Shown piece by piece: positions 27,086 through 36,752 of a stretch of 53,721 bases of DNA. The position numbers and the translations under genes are program-made. The DNA is taken from contig JAAXGW010000016.1 in NCBI GenBank assembly GCA_012267385.1, forward strand, positions 1 through 53,721, given 5' to 3'. Position 1 is the stretch's first letter. Every line of letters begins with the position of its first letter. The stretch comes from OMG group bacterium. GTDB lineage: Bacteria > Pseudomonadota > Gammaproteobacteria > Pseudomonadales > Azotimanducaceae. Below the pieces are notes generated by a model that was not told the origin of the DNA, searched no databases, and saw only the letters and a program-made list of their open reading frames with translations.

Positions 27086-27245
27086 CTAAATTTCTTCATA
27101 TAGTGTCGGGCCGAATAAAAAATTGATCTTCGTTCAGTTCAAATTGTAATTCGAATAGGACTCACGCTTAAAATCAACACCTTTGTAGAACTGAATCGTT
27201 CTACTCTCATTACAAAACCATCGGCCTTTCTCTGAAATCATAAAT

Positions 27246-27908
27246 ATAACAACTCCGGCTCTCACCATCGCAGAAGAAGTTGTACTCCTGCAGCTGCACG
27301 ATGAAGACGGTACTTTTATCCATATCACCGACTGGTCCAATAGATACGCAATGAGTGGGGCGGTACTCATGGAACTCGCCGAGGCGGGACGGATTGACTC
27401 GGATCTCGAAGAACTCTATGCTACTCGCACTCAACCTATTGGACAAAAAGTAGCTGATGAAGTCTTAGCAGAAATCGCGAATCTTGCTGAACGGAGGGCT
27501 ATTCGCTACTGGGTTGAGTTCGTGTCTGAACGTGTTGATGACATCCGCGATGAGGCTATTGCTGGGTTGATCAGAAAAGGCATTATCGAACAACAGGACA
27601 CGCGATTTCTATGGGTTTTTCGATCGAGAAGATATCCGGTAATCGACGGTCGTACGGAAAAAGAAGCAAAGCTCCGTATGTACGAGTTGCTTTTTTCAGA
27701 CAACATCCCCACACCCCGCGATGTTATTCTGCTTTGTTTGGTCCACGCCACGGGAATTCTTAACGCGCTCTTACCGCCAGATCAACTCGAGACCGTCGCC
27801 GATCGGATTGATCAGATTCGAAGTTTGGATTTAATAGGACAAGATGTTGTGTCTGCGATCAAAGACATTGAACTGTCCATCGCAATCGCGACCGCGCCGC
27901 TTTTTTAG
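27246..27908 (+). CDS. bacterial GOLPH3/VPS74-family protein, non-standard start
   Basis: The protein matches the GOLPH3 (GPP34) fold: LTIAEEVVLLQLHDEDG at the start, YAMSGAVLMELAEAGRI, the central helices, and the later DVILLCLVHATGILNALL. In eukaryotes GOLPH3 binds Golgi PI4P; bacterial members have no established role. The first ATG in frame (27351) would remove the conserved LTIAEE helix, and homology runs back to about 27246, where the codon is ATA within an open frame reaching an upstream stop at 27192. No ATG, GTG or TTG and no ribosome-binding site is present there. It may use ATA, be misassembled, or have lost its start. It converges with ilvC, 1 bp apart. Confidence 0.75.
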   Translation: MTTPALTIAEEVVLLQLHDEDGTFIHITDWSNRYAMSGAVLMELAEAGRIDSDLEELYATRTQPIGQKVADEVLAEIANLAERRAIRYWVEFVSERVDDIRDEAIAGLIRKGIIEQQDTRFLWVFRSRRYPVIDGRTEKEAKLRMYELLFSDNIPTPRDVILLCLVHATGILNALLPPDQLETVADRIDQIRSLDLIGQDVVSAIKDIELSIAIATAPLF

Positions 27909-27909
27909 A

Positions 27910-28929
<1,020 letters not shown>

Positions 28930-29436
28930 CTATGCTCCTTTCGATCCTACACTAAGTGCTCTTGCACCTCGAGTAATTCCACACGTCCCAGACCGTACGA
29001 CCTCAAGAATGTGAGCGCGTCCAATAGTTTCCAAAAATCCCAATAGTTTCGCGGTCGGACCTACCAGTTGAACGGTGTAGGTGTTCGTTGTAACGTCTAC
29101 GATTTGTCCGCGAAAAATATCACATGTTCGCTTAATTTCCTGCCGCTCTTCGCCTTCCGCACACACTTTCACCAACATCAGTTCGCGTTCCACATGTTCG
29201 ACATGAACTAAGTTTACGACTTTTACCACACCCACCAATCGATTGAGATGTTTAGTAATCTGTTCAATGGTTTGCGCATCCGATACGGTTAGAAGTGTCA
29301 GCCTTGACATGGTAGTGTCTTCTGTCGGTGCAACTGACAAAGATTCAATGTTTACGTTCCGTTGGGCGAATAAACCTAAGACTCGCGCGAGCGCTCCTAC
29401 CTCATTCTCAAACAGTATGGCTAAGAGCTGTTTCAC
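28930..29436 (-). CDS. ilvH: acetolactate synthase small (regulatory) subunit
   Basis: A 168-residue regulatory subunit. It starts with the ACT domain (LAILFENEVGALARVLGLFAQRNVNIESL), which binds valine for feedback inhibition, followed by the conserved C-terminal activation domain. Length and motifs match IlvH. It lies 9 bp after ilvI and is contiguous with ilvC. Its normal appearance implies that it still regulates some large subunit, either the odd local IlvI or one encoded elsewhere. Confidence 0.95.
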   Translation of the reverse strand: MKQLLAILFENEVGALARVLGLFAQRNVNIESLSVAPTEDTTMSRLTLLTVSDAQTIEQITKHLNRLVGVVKVVNLVHVEHVERELMLVKVCAEGEERQEIKRTCDIFRGQIVDVTTNTYTVQLVGPTAKLLGFLETIGRAHILEVVRSGTCGITRGARALSVGSKGA

Positions 29437-29445
29437 GCTATTCGC

Positions 29446-31185
29446 CTAATGACCGACTGATGAAGAGTCACTCGTAGAAAACCCACTTTCTTGACGTGGA
29501 AGCAATCGCACATTTGGATCGACCCGTACATCAACGAAAACTGTTTGATTCTTACATTCTTGGCTAAAGGCGAGACTCACTGCTTGCTTCAGCTCGTCGC
29601 GCGTGGATGCCCTGAGTGCACGATGACCAAACGCCTCGACTAGTTGCACAAAGTCGGGCATCGATTCTGGATAACCAAGAAGTCCGTTTTCCCACCCATG
29701 TATCTGGTTCCATTGATTAACCATACCTAAAGTGCCATTGTTAAAACAAAACACTTTGATTGGCAAATCATATTGCGCGCAGGTCGACAGCTCTTGTAGA
29801 TTTACCAAAAAACTACTCTCGCCCGTTATACAAACGACGGTTCCTTGGGGAACTGCAAATTGAACACCCAATGCTGCAGGCAAACCAAATCCCATCGTAC
29901 CAAGGCCGCCAGGGGTGACCCAACGTCGAGATGATGAGAACTTGTAGCCCTGAGCGAAAAAAATTTGATGCTGACCAACGTCAGTCGTAATGAATACTTC
30001 TCCTTGTGTTTCCTCGTACAGAACTTGAACCACATCTTGTGGATGAATGTGTTCGGAATTACTTTCTGTCCGATTGTCATGTTCGTCTCCCGATAGCTTG
30101 TGCCACCAACCTTCGATTTGTTCCCACCAAGACACATACCGGTCGTTTCGTTTTGATTGGAGTTCCTGTTTATCACATGCTAGTTGATTCAGAATAGAAA
30201 GAACTTCTTTAACCGGACCCACGATTGGTAAATCTGCTGTAATCGTTTTCGATATTGATGATGGATCTATGTCGACGTGAATGACTCTCGCTTGAGGGCA
30301 AAACGTTTCTGGGTCATTGATCGCACGTTCATCAAATCTAGTCCCTAACGCCAGAACTAGATCTGTGTGAGCGATCGCGTTGTTTGCTATGCAACTACCA
30401 TGCAAACCTAGCATTCCAAGACACAATCGATTTGAACCTGGAATAGCTCCTAAACCCATGAGCGAAGTTGCAACTGGTAAATTCAGACGTTCCGCAAAAG
30501 TCAAGAGTTCCGATGACGCTTTTCCTTGAATTACTCCTCCACCGGCATATATCAGTGGGCGTGCGCTCTGAAGTAATGCGTCTAGAGCCTTCTTAATCTG
30601 GCCGGCGTGCCCACTTTCTGCTGGACGATATCCACGAAGCGACACCGTTTCAGGCATCACGTACTCGTACTTGTCTTTACTCTCGTACGCTGATCTTGGC
30701 ACGTCGATTACAACCGGACCGGGACGACCACTCGTGGCTACGAAAACAGCTTCGCGAACGATGCGAGGTATGTCCATCGCAGAGGGTAATACATAACTAT
30801 GTTTCACGACGGGACGTGAAATGCCAATCATATCAGTTTCGTCAAGCTGAGTAGAAACCGAGTGTCCAGTTGAATCGCGACCACAGATGACGATGATAGG
30901 CACCGAATCCATGTAAGCATTTGCTATTCCCGTAATTGAATTGGTCGCTCCGGACCCAGATGTAAGCATGACAACTCCCGGGCATCCGGTTGCACGTGCG
31001 TATCCGTCAGCCATGTGGCACGCTCCAAGCGCGTGCCGAACCAACACGAGAGCAATTTCCTCGCAGTTTGAGAGCGCTCGGTGGTAGGGAAAGTTAGCAC
31101 CTCCAGGATGCCAAAAAATGTGTTCGATCCCCTGATCAACCAATGCTCGTACGAGCATCTCATCAGCAGTTAGCATCGGAGTCAT
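29446..31185 (-). CDS. ilvI: acetolactate synthase large-subunit homologue lacking two key residues
   Basis: A 579-residue ThDP enzyme aligning over its whole length with AHAS large subunits (LMGLGAIPGS, GMLGLHGS, RWVTPGGLGTMGFGLPAALG, ELSTCAQYDLP). Two hallmarks are changed. The catalytic Glu that activates ThDP, normally RHEQGAAH, is replaced: here R50-H-A-L-G-A-C-H, Ala at the Glu position. The Mg/ThDP motif GDGS is G455-E456-S-S, replacing the metal-ligand Asp, although the closing N482-N483 is kept. Both were checked in the DNA (GCG CTT; GAG AGT). Glyoxylate carboligase naturally lacks the Glu, so carboligase chemistry is not excluded. It is first in ilvIHC. Confidence 0.9.
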   Translation of the reverse strand: MTPMLTADEMLVRALVDQGIEHIFWHPGGANFPYHRALSNCEEIALVLVRHALGACHMADGYARATGCPGVVMLTSGSGATNSITGIANAYMDSVPIIVICGRDSTGHSVSTQLDETDMIGISRPVVKHSYVLPSAMDIPRIVREAVFVATSGRPGPVVIDVPRSAYESKDKYEYVMPETVSLRGYRPAESGHAGQIKKALDALLQSARPLIYAGGGVIQGKASSELLTFAERLNLPVATSLMGLGAIPGSNRLCLGMLGLHGSCIANNAIAHTDLVLALGTRFDERAINDPETFCPQARVIHVDIDPSSISKTITADLPIVGPVKEVLSILNQLACDKQELQSKRNDRYVSWWEQIEGWWHKLSGDEHDNRTESNSEHIHPQDVVQVLYEETQGEVFITTDVGQHQIFFAQGYKFSSSRRWVTPGGLGTMGFGLPAALGVQFAVPQGTVVCITGESSFLVNLQELSTCAQYDLPIKVFCFNNGTLGMVNQWNQIHGWENGLLGYPESMPDFVQLVEAFGHRALRASTRDELKQAVSLAFSQECKNQTVFVDVRVDPNVRLLPRQESGFSTSDSSSVGH

Positions 31186-31235
31186 TCGAATAAAGGGTGT
31201 TTCAATGGAAGCAAAAGAAGTCGATGGATTTGCAC

Positions 31236-32210
31236 TTAATCGCTCAAAAATTCTACATTGTCGCGTCGTAATACCTCGAGCAATGTTTGCAAGTCCTCAG
31301 GTATTACACTTGTGAAACGCAGCTTCGTCTCAAAAATCGGGTGCACAAACTCTAAGGACTTCGCATGCAATGCTTGCCGGGTAAATCCTCGGATTGTGTC
31401 GACAAGTTCCGGTAGGGGCGTGCTAGGGAGTCGTCCTTTCGCGCCATAGGTTACGTCTCCAACAAGTGGTAACGACAAGGAACTTGCATGGACTCGAATC
31501 TGATGTGTTCGACCTGTGTCCAATCGAGCTTGAGCAAAGGTATGACTACGAAATTGTTCGAGTGGACGAAATTCTGTGCGAGCCGGTTTTCCATCTTGCC
31601 GAACTTGTTGCTTTGTACGCGTTTTAACATGCCGACCAATAGCGAGATCAACCTCCGTTGCTTGTTCCATGAGGCCCTCCATTACGCACACGTATAGTCG
31701 GGAGACTTCACGTCTAGCCATGAGTTCCGTCAGCTTCGTACATGCGATTGCTGATGCCGCTACCAGCATAATTCCCGACGTATCGCGATCTAATCTATGT
31801 ACTATGCCAGCTCGTGGGAGTTGAATCAACTCCTCGCGATGGGATATAAGGCCATTTACGAGCGTGTTCGTTTCATTTCCCGGACCAGGATGAGTAACCA
31901 CGCCAGCGGGTTTTTCTACCACGAGTAGATGTTCGTCTTCGTGTAACAAGTTGAACGGAACTTCTTCTTTACTTTCCCAGTCTAAACCCGCACTCAGTAC
32001 GGCGTGAACGCTTACATGTTCACATCCTCTAACACGATAAGAAGGTTTTGAGTCCGCACCATTGACTTGCAACGATTTGTCCAGAATCCATTCGTGGATC
32101 TTTGAACGCGAAAGATCAGGCCACAACATTGCTAATGTGCGATCTAATCGCAGACCGACGCACTCCGTAGGAATCGTCAGTTCGCGCTCAATGTGTTCTG
32201 CCTTCATCAA
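31236..32210 (-). CDS. rluD: 23S rRNA pseudouridine synthase
   Basis: RluD isomerises uridines of helix 69 of 23S rRNA. The 324-residue protein has an N-terminal S4-like RNA-binding domain (RLDRTLAMLWPDLSRSKIHEW) and the catalytic domain with HRLDRDTSG, where Asp141 is the predicted nucleophile. It is divergent from bamD with a 46-bp gap, the common gammaproteobacterial arrangement. It is 50 bp upstream of ilvI on the same strand, so ilvIHC could be transcribed with it. Confidence 0.94.
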   Translation of the reverse strand: MMKAEHIERELTIPTECVGLRLDRTLAMLWPDLSRSKIHEWILDKSLQVNGADSKPSYRVRGCEHVSVHAVLSAGLDWESKEEVPFNLLHEDEHLLVVEKPAGVVTHPGPGNETNTLVNGLISHREELIQLPRAGIVHRLDRDTSGIMLVAASAIACTKLTELMARREVSRLYVCVMEGLMEQATEVDLAIGRHVKTRTKQQVRQDGKPARTEFRPLEQFRSHTFAQARLDTGRTHQIRVHASSLSLPLVGDVTYGAKGRLPSTPLPELVDTIRGFTRQALHAKSLEFVHPIFETKLRFTSVIPEDLQTLLEVLRRDNVEFLSD

Positions 32211-32256
32211 AACTGAGTACCATATTACCTGATTCAGTCAAACTAAGGTTATAGAC

Positions 32257-33198
32257 GTGAAAATATCTAAAGTCAGCCTACTTTTCGTAGGAGTCTTCGT
32301 TTTAGTATCCGGTTGTGCTTTTTTCGGTTCGGGCGATAAAACAAACGAAGAGACCCAACAAGACGCAGTAGAGAGTCGAGATAAAACTCTTTACGAAGAA
32401 GCGCAATGGAGTCTGAAGAATGGAGATTACACTAAGGCAATAGATCGTCTAGAACTCTTGGAAGCGCACTTTCCGTTCGGACGTTACGCGGAACAAGCAC
32501 AGTTAGAGTTAATCTATGCGCACTTCATGCGTACCGATTACGATACCGCGATCCTGGTTGCAGATAGATTTATCAACCTTCATCCCCAACATCAAAATGC
32601 CGATTATGCCTATTACATGAGGGGTCTTAGCAACTTTCAACGGGATCGGGGCTTTTTTGACAGATTACTCGGTACGCCCGAACCACTTCGCGATGTGACT
32701 TCAGCACGAACAGCATTCGCACAATTTGAAGAATTATTGACAAACTATCCAAATAGTTACTACGCCCCTGATGCTCAACGACGTATGTACTACCTGCGCA
32801 ACGTCCTTGCTGAAGCTGAACTCCACGTTGCATACTTTTACCTACACCGTGACGCTTGGATTTCGGCTATCAATCGCGCTCGAGAAGTGATTGAACACTT
32901 TCCAAAATCAGCGGTGGTGCCACGTGCATTGGTAGTCGTGATCGAAGCAAATCATAAGTTGGGGCTTGAAGACGCTGCAAACGATGCGCTTGAAATCCTC
33001 GCACTCAATTTCCCCGACTACGAAGGATTCAACGATGAGGGAGAGCTGGTCATCCGAAGACCGATTCGAAATAAAGATCGAAGTTTGCTGAACACCATTA
33101 CTTTAGGATTGCTCGACCGATCCAAGTCAGCAGCCGTCTTGAAGTTAGAACCACCGGAGACTGAGACACCACTACCTCCAAGTTTGGACGATTCCTAG
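32257..33198 (+). CDS. bamD: outer membrane assembly lipoprotein BamD
   Basis: BamD is the essential lipoprotein of the BAM complex that inserts outer-membrane proteins. It starts with GTG; the lipobox is LVSGC, with Cys20 as lipidation site. The body consists of TPR-like helices (YTKAIDRLELLEAHFPFGRYAEQAQLELIYAHF is split over residues 53-90). At 313 residues it is longer than E. coli BamD (245), with an extra Pro/Glu-rich C-terminal tail (PPETETPLPP). Divergence from rluD is the classic context. Confidence 0.94.
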   Translation: MKISKVSLLFVGVFVLVSGCAFFGSGDKTNEETQQDAVESRDKTLYEEAQWSLKNGDYTKAIDRLELLEAHFPFGRYAEQAQLELIYAHFMRTDYDTAILVADRFINLHPQHQNADYAYYMRGLSNFQRDRGFFDRLLGTPEPLRDVTSARTAFAQFEELLTNYPNSYYAPDAQRRMYYLRNVLAEAELHVAYFYLHRDAWISAINRAREVIEHFPKSAVVPRALVVVIEANHKLGLEDAANDALEILALNFPDYEGFNDEGELVIRRPIRNKDRSLLNTITLGLLDRSKSAAVLKLEPPETETPLPPSLDDS

Positions 33199-33705
33199 TT
33201 ATTCGGCTTCAGACTCCTCGGTGTCCGGTTCAGTCGGAGCTTCTTCTTTATGCAGGAAGTGCACTAACAACCAAGTAATCGCCCCTAAGGTTATGAGGGT
33301 GTCGGCTATATTGAATATTGGAAAACTCATATCGCCGATGTAAAAGTGTAAGAAGTCGATCACGCAACCTCGAAACGCGCGATCTATAAGGTTTCCTACC
33401 GCGCCTGCTAGAATGCCCGTAAACGCTAGTCCAAGCCAAAAACGGTTGTGCGGAACCCGATAAATCAGATATGCGAACAGAATCGACGCCGCAACACTGA
33501 ACCACATCAACAGATTACCGAAATCTGTGAACAAGCTGAACGCAGCCCCAGTATTGCAAGCATAAGTGAGCGAGAAGAATGGTACCACCTTCACCGATTC
33601 AAACGCCAAGTGTTGAAGCGCCATGCGTTTAGTCACATAGTCTACTAGGACTAGCAAAACTACTAAGCTAAACCATCGTAGACGGGATATGAGTTGGGCG
33701 TTAAT
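33199..33705 (-). CDS. lspA: lipoprotein signal peptidase with ATT start
   Basis: LspA is the inner-membrane aspartyl protease that removes lipoprotein signal peptides. Catalytic Asp residues are in GNLIDR (Asp108) and FNIAD (Asp135), with four membrane spans. The nearest standard start, TTG at 33657, would cut into the first span. The frame stays open upstream, and family-like residues (LISRLRWFSLVV) continue to an ATT at 33705, giving a normal 168-residue protein. An AGGAG overlapping the ribF stop lies 9 nt before this ATT. The C-terminus is acidic (EPDTEESEAE). ileS, which separates ribF and lspA in E. coli, is absent. Confidence 0.9.
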   Translation of the reverse strand: MNAQLISRLRWFSLVVLLVLVDYVTKRMALQHLAFESVKVVPFFSLTYACNTGAAFSLFTDFGNLLMWFSVAASILFAYLIYRVPHNRFWLGLAFTGILAGAVGNLIDRAFRGCVIDFLHFYIGDMSFPIFNIADTLITLGAITWLLVHFLHKEEAPTEPDTEESEAE

Positions 33706-33714
33706 CCTTCAGTA

Positions 33715-33719
33715 CTCCT
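33715..33719 (-). promoter_or_regulatory. ribosome-binding site supporting the ATT start of lspA
   Basis: On the minus strand AGGAG overlaps the ribF stop (TAG) and is followed by nine bases, then ATT at 33705. No ATG, GTG or TTG occurs in frame at this spacing, so the site argues for initiation at ATT. Confidence 0.55.
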
Positions 33720-34650
33720 ATTGCAAACGTGAATTTAACCAATTTTGAATCGTTGTGATATCTCTTTGCATCTGCACTTTTAATGTGTCAATTGAATCAA
33801 ATTTCTCATCCGATCGAACTTTCTTCAAAAAACAAACTTTCAATTGTGCGCCGTAAATTTCCCTATGAAGATCAAAAATGTGCACCTCTAACAGTGGCTC
33901 GGTGCCGCCAATCGTTGGTCGTGTTCCAACATAAGCAGCACCAAAGTATTCCTTCTCTAAACCTTCAACTCTTACAGCAAAAATGCCCTCAATCGGGGAT
34001 CGGTATCGTTGGAGGCGTATGTTCGCGGTAGGAATTCCTATATTACCCCCAAACCTGTTCCCTTCTACGACAAGACCCATCATAAAATAGTTTCGACCAA
34101 GCAAAGCTTCAGTAGTATTGAAATCACCATTCTGCAGAGAATCCCTCACGCGGGTACTTGAAATCGTCGCACCAGAATACTCACAGGGATCGATTTGAGC
34201 AATTGTAAAACGATATTTTTCAGCTGCGTGGCGTAGAGTTTGAACACTGCCACTGGCATCTTTCCCAAATCTAAAGTCTTTGCCGACTACTATGTGTTGA
34301 ATGTTCAATGTCTCAACCAAGTAGTGTTCGATTAAGCAATCCGCAGTCGTTGTTTGTAGTTTTTCGTCAAACGGCAAGCACAAGAGATAGCGAATCCCAA
34401 TCTCGCGTATGAGCTCGACTTTTTCTCGAAACCTCGTTAGCCGCGCGGGTACCAGCTTCCCCTGAAAGAACTCTCGGGGTTGGGGTTCAAACGTAATTAC
34501 AAGCGATCCAACATTTCGCGTCTCTGCTTCATGTTGCACTTTCCTGAGTAGAGTCGCATGTCCTAGATGGACGCCATCAAAATTTCCAATGGAACACACC
34601 GAGCCTCGATGGCGAGTGTGAACATTGTGCAATCCCCGAATAATTTCCAC
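33718..34650 (-). CDS. ribF: bifunctional riboflavin kinase/FAD synthetase
   Basis: RibF phosphorylates riboflavin to FMN and adenylylates it to FAD. The 310-residue protein has the N-terminal nucleotidyltransferase motif GNFDGVHLGH, the SSTRVRDSL element, and the C-terminal kinase signatures NRFGGNIGIPTANI and VEGIFAVRV-like residues. It starts with GTG. It lies 10 bp after murJ and 12 bp before lspA, forming a murJ-ribF-lspA operon. Confidence 0.95.
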   Translation of the reverse strand: MEIIRGLHNVHTRHRGSVCSIGNFDGVHLGHATLLRKVQHEAETRNVGSLVITFEPQPREFFQGKLVPARLTRFREKVELIREIGIRYLLCLPFDEKLQTTTADCLIEHYLVETLNIQHIVVGKDFRFGKDASGSVQTLRHAAEKYRFTIAQIDPCEYSGATISSTRVRDSLQNGDFNTTEALLGRNYFMMGLVVEGNRFGGNIGIPTANIRLQRYRSPIEGIFAVRVEGLEKEYFGAAYVGTRPTIGGTEPLLEVHIFDLHREIYGAQLKVCFLKKVRSDEKFDSIDTLKVQMQRDITTIQNWLNSRLQ

Positions 34651-34660
34651 CGTCGAAATT

Positions 34661-36250
34661 CTAGCTGGGACCGATTAGCTGTCTGGGTCGAAGACCGACG
34701 ACTATACCTACGACAAAATAGACCACCATCCCTGCTCCGATCAGCATAGCAAGCCACAAAATTCGAACCCAATCCGAAAAATCCAACCAAAGACTGTTTG
34801 CGGGACGTAAGACGAGCAACAACACTACCATACTCCCACTCGCGATCGCTACTTGCAGGCACACTTTGATGAATGGTTGCGAAATCTCAAAGTCACCGCG
34901 TCGCATGAGCCCGACCATTAACAGTGTCGCGTGTACAAACGCGGCAATGCTAGTGGCGATGGCGATACCCACATGGTGAATAAATTGGAACAAACTCAGA
35001 CTTACGAGTATGTTGACGGCTACGCTAATCGACGCAAAGTAAAAGGGTGTTTTCGTGTCTTTTTTCGCAAAGAATCCTGGTGCAAAGATCTTTACCAACA
35101 TTAGAGGCACAACGCCGACCGCGAATGCTTGTAGGGCGACTGCAACCATTTGCACGTCCTCCCACGTGAACTCGCCCCTAAGAAAGAGCGTCGCGGTTAG
35201 TGGAGTTGCTAAAACAAACAAACCTACTGCTGCTGGTAAGCCCAAAATAATGCCTACTTCAGCACCCCACAATAAGTGTCGACGAAAGCCGATCTGGTCA
35301 CCGCGATTGTGTAGTTTCGAGATGCTTGGCAAGATAACCGTTTGCAATGCGATCGCGATCATGCCTACCGGAAGTTCGATAAGACGATCCGCATAGTACA
35401 ACCAAGATACACTTCCGATCACCAACGATGCAGCTATCTGCGTACCGACCAAAATGTTAATTTGACCCACAGATGCTGCAAATACAGCTGGACCGAACAA
35501 TTTCATCATCTGAGTAAAGCCCGGCAGTCTCCAATTGACTTTTGGTAATTTAAGCAGTCGAAGGCTTACAAGGGAGGGAAAGTGCCAAAGTAGCTGAATG
35601 ACTCCGGCTACGATGACCGCCCATGCCAACGCGTACGCTCGTTCCGCAAACCAAGTAGTCCCAAACAGCATCGCACAAATCATCGCGATGTTGAGAATTA
35701 CAGGTATAAAGGCAGGAACGAAAAACCGATCAAAACTATTGAGAACAGAGCCAAGGAAAGCCGTAAACGAAATTAATCCTAAATAGGGAAACATGACCAC
35801 TAACAGTCCAGTCGCGAGATCAAAGCGACCATCTGCAGTCCAAGCAGGAGTCGAACCCACGGTAAAAATAGTGATGAATGCCGGTGCGAATACGGAGCCT
35901 AAGACGCAAACTACTAGCAGCACTAGTCCAAAATTACCAGCGACTACTCGAACAAATTCTTCGAGTTCTTCTCTCGTGCCGGTCTCCTGAAATTGCGCGA
36001 GCACGGGAATAAAAGCTTGCGCAAACGCGCCCTCGGCGGTCAATCTTCGAAAAAAGTTGGGTACCCGAAATGCAAGAAAAAACGCATCCGCAATCCGTGT
36101 CGCGCTAGCCCCTAAGAACTTAGATTCAGCCATCGTTCGGAGCAGTCCGAGGACGCGCGAGCATCCCGTCAAACTTCCGACTACAAATCCTCTGGAACCA
36201 ATCCCCTTCTCTTTCCCGGTAGTGATCGGTTGATTGTGATCTTGATCCAC
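34661..36250 (-). CDS. murJ: lipid II flippase MurJ
   Basis: A 529-residue integral membrane protein with about 14 spans, normal for MurJ (MviN), which moves lipid II across the inner membrane for peptidoglycan synthesis. The N-terminal SLTGCSRVLGLLRTM, the ADAFFLAFRVPNFFRRLTAEGAF signature (split here over residues 53-75) and charged residues inside spans are characteristic. It starts with GTG at 36250. It is divergent from rpsT, the usual neighbour, and first of the murJ-ribF-lspA operon. Confidence 0.95.
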   Translation of the reverse strand: MDQDHNQPITTGKEKGIGSRGFVVGSLTGCSRVLGLLRTMAESKFLGASATRIADAFFLAFRVPNFFRRLTAEGAFAQAFIPVLAQFQETGTREELEEFVRVVAGNFGLVLLVVCVLGSVFAPAFITIFTVGSTPAWTADGRFDLATGLLVVMFPYLGLISFTAFLGSVLNSFDRFFVPAFIPVILNIAMICAMLFGTTWFAERAYALAWAVIVAGVIQLLWHFPSLVSLRLLKLPKVNWRLPGFTQMMKLFGPAVFAASVGQINILVGTQIAASLVIGSVSWLYYADRLIELPVGMIAIALQTVILPSISKLHNRGDQIGFRRHLLWGAEVGIILGLPAAVGLFVLATPLTATLFLRGEFTWEDVQMVAVALQAFAVGVVPLMLVKIFAPGFFAKKDTKTPFYFASISVAVNILVSLSLFQFIHHVGIAIATSIAAFVHATLLMVGLMRRGDFEISQPFIKVCLQVAIASGSMVVLLLVLRPANSLWLDFSDWVRILWLAMLIGAGMVVYFVVGIVVGLRPRQLIGPS

Positions 36251-36309
36251 GTACTTATTCTCGTATTGTCACGGTTGTCAGCGCACTCTCCCTACTGCCG
36301 CACAATACA

Positions 36310-36315
36310 TATAAT
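36310..36315 (+). promoter_or_regulatory. TATAAT -10 element upstream of rpsT
   Basis: A perfect TATAAT lies 62 bp before the rpsT TTG, giving a leader of about 55 nt. No good -35 hexamer is found 16-18 bp upstream. Confidence 0.4.
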
Positions 36316-36377
36316 TCGCTCCGCTTACCGTCCCTTTTGGGATCTTTCTTCCGAAGCAATTAAAGGTATCCTCGACT

Positions 36378-36650
36378 TTGGCAAACAGTCCTCAAGCTCG
36401 AAAACGCGCTCGTCAAGCAGAAACGCACCGGCACCGCAATATGAGTCATCGTTCTAAATATCGTACCTATATCAAGCAGGTAGATAATTATCTTGCACAA
36501 GGCGATCTTGAAGCTGCATCTCAAGCTTATAAAGAGGCGGTACCCATTATCGATTCGATGGTAAACCGAGGCCTCATTCATAAAAATAAAGCCGCACGGC
36601 ACAAGTCTCGGTTGAACACGAAGCTCAAGTTATTGAGTACCGCCGGCTAG
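36378..36650 (+). CDS. rpsT: 30S ribosomal protein S20
   Basis: A 90-residue basic protein with the S20 sequence pattern (MANSPQARKRARQAETHRHR and the later KAARHKSRLN). It starts with TTG; E. coli rpsT also starts with UUG, a feature tied to its autoregulation, so this is probably meaningful. S20 binds 16S rRNA early in 30S assembly. It is divergent from murJ and converges with obgE. Confidence 0.96.
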   Translation: MANSPQARKRARQAETHRHRNMSHRSKYRTYIKQVDNYLAQGDLEAASQAYKEAVPIIDSMVNRGLIHKNKAARHKSRLNTKLKLLSTAG

Positions 36651-36752
36651 TTGCTTATCGATCCCTTTTAAAGCAACTCGCACTTAACTTTCCGATTTTT
36701 TTACATACTCGACTTCGCACAATTCGGGCGATTCCGTTTTGTCCAACGCGTG

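Noticed and set aside
27134-27446. Minus-strand frames between msrP and the GOLPH3-like gene
   Set aside because: Antisense to the conserved GOLPH3 N-terminus; no motif or ribosome-binding site.
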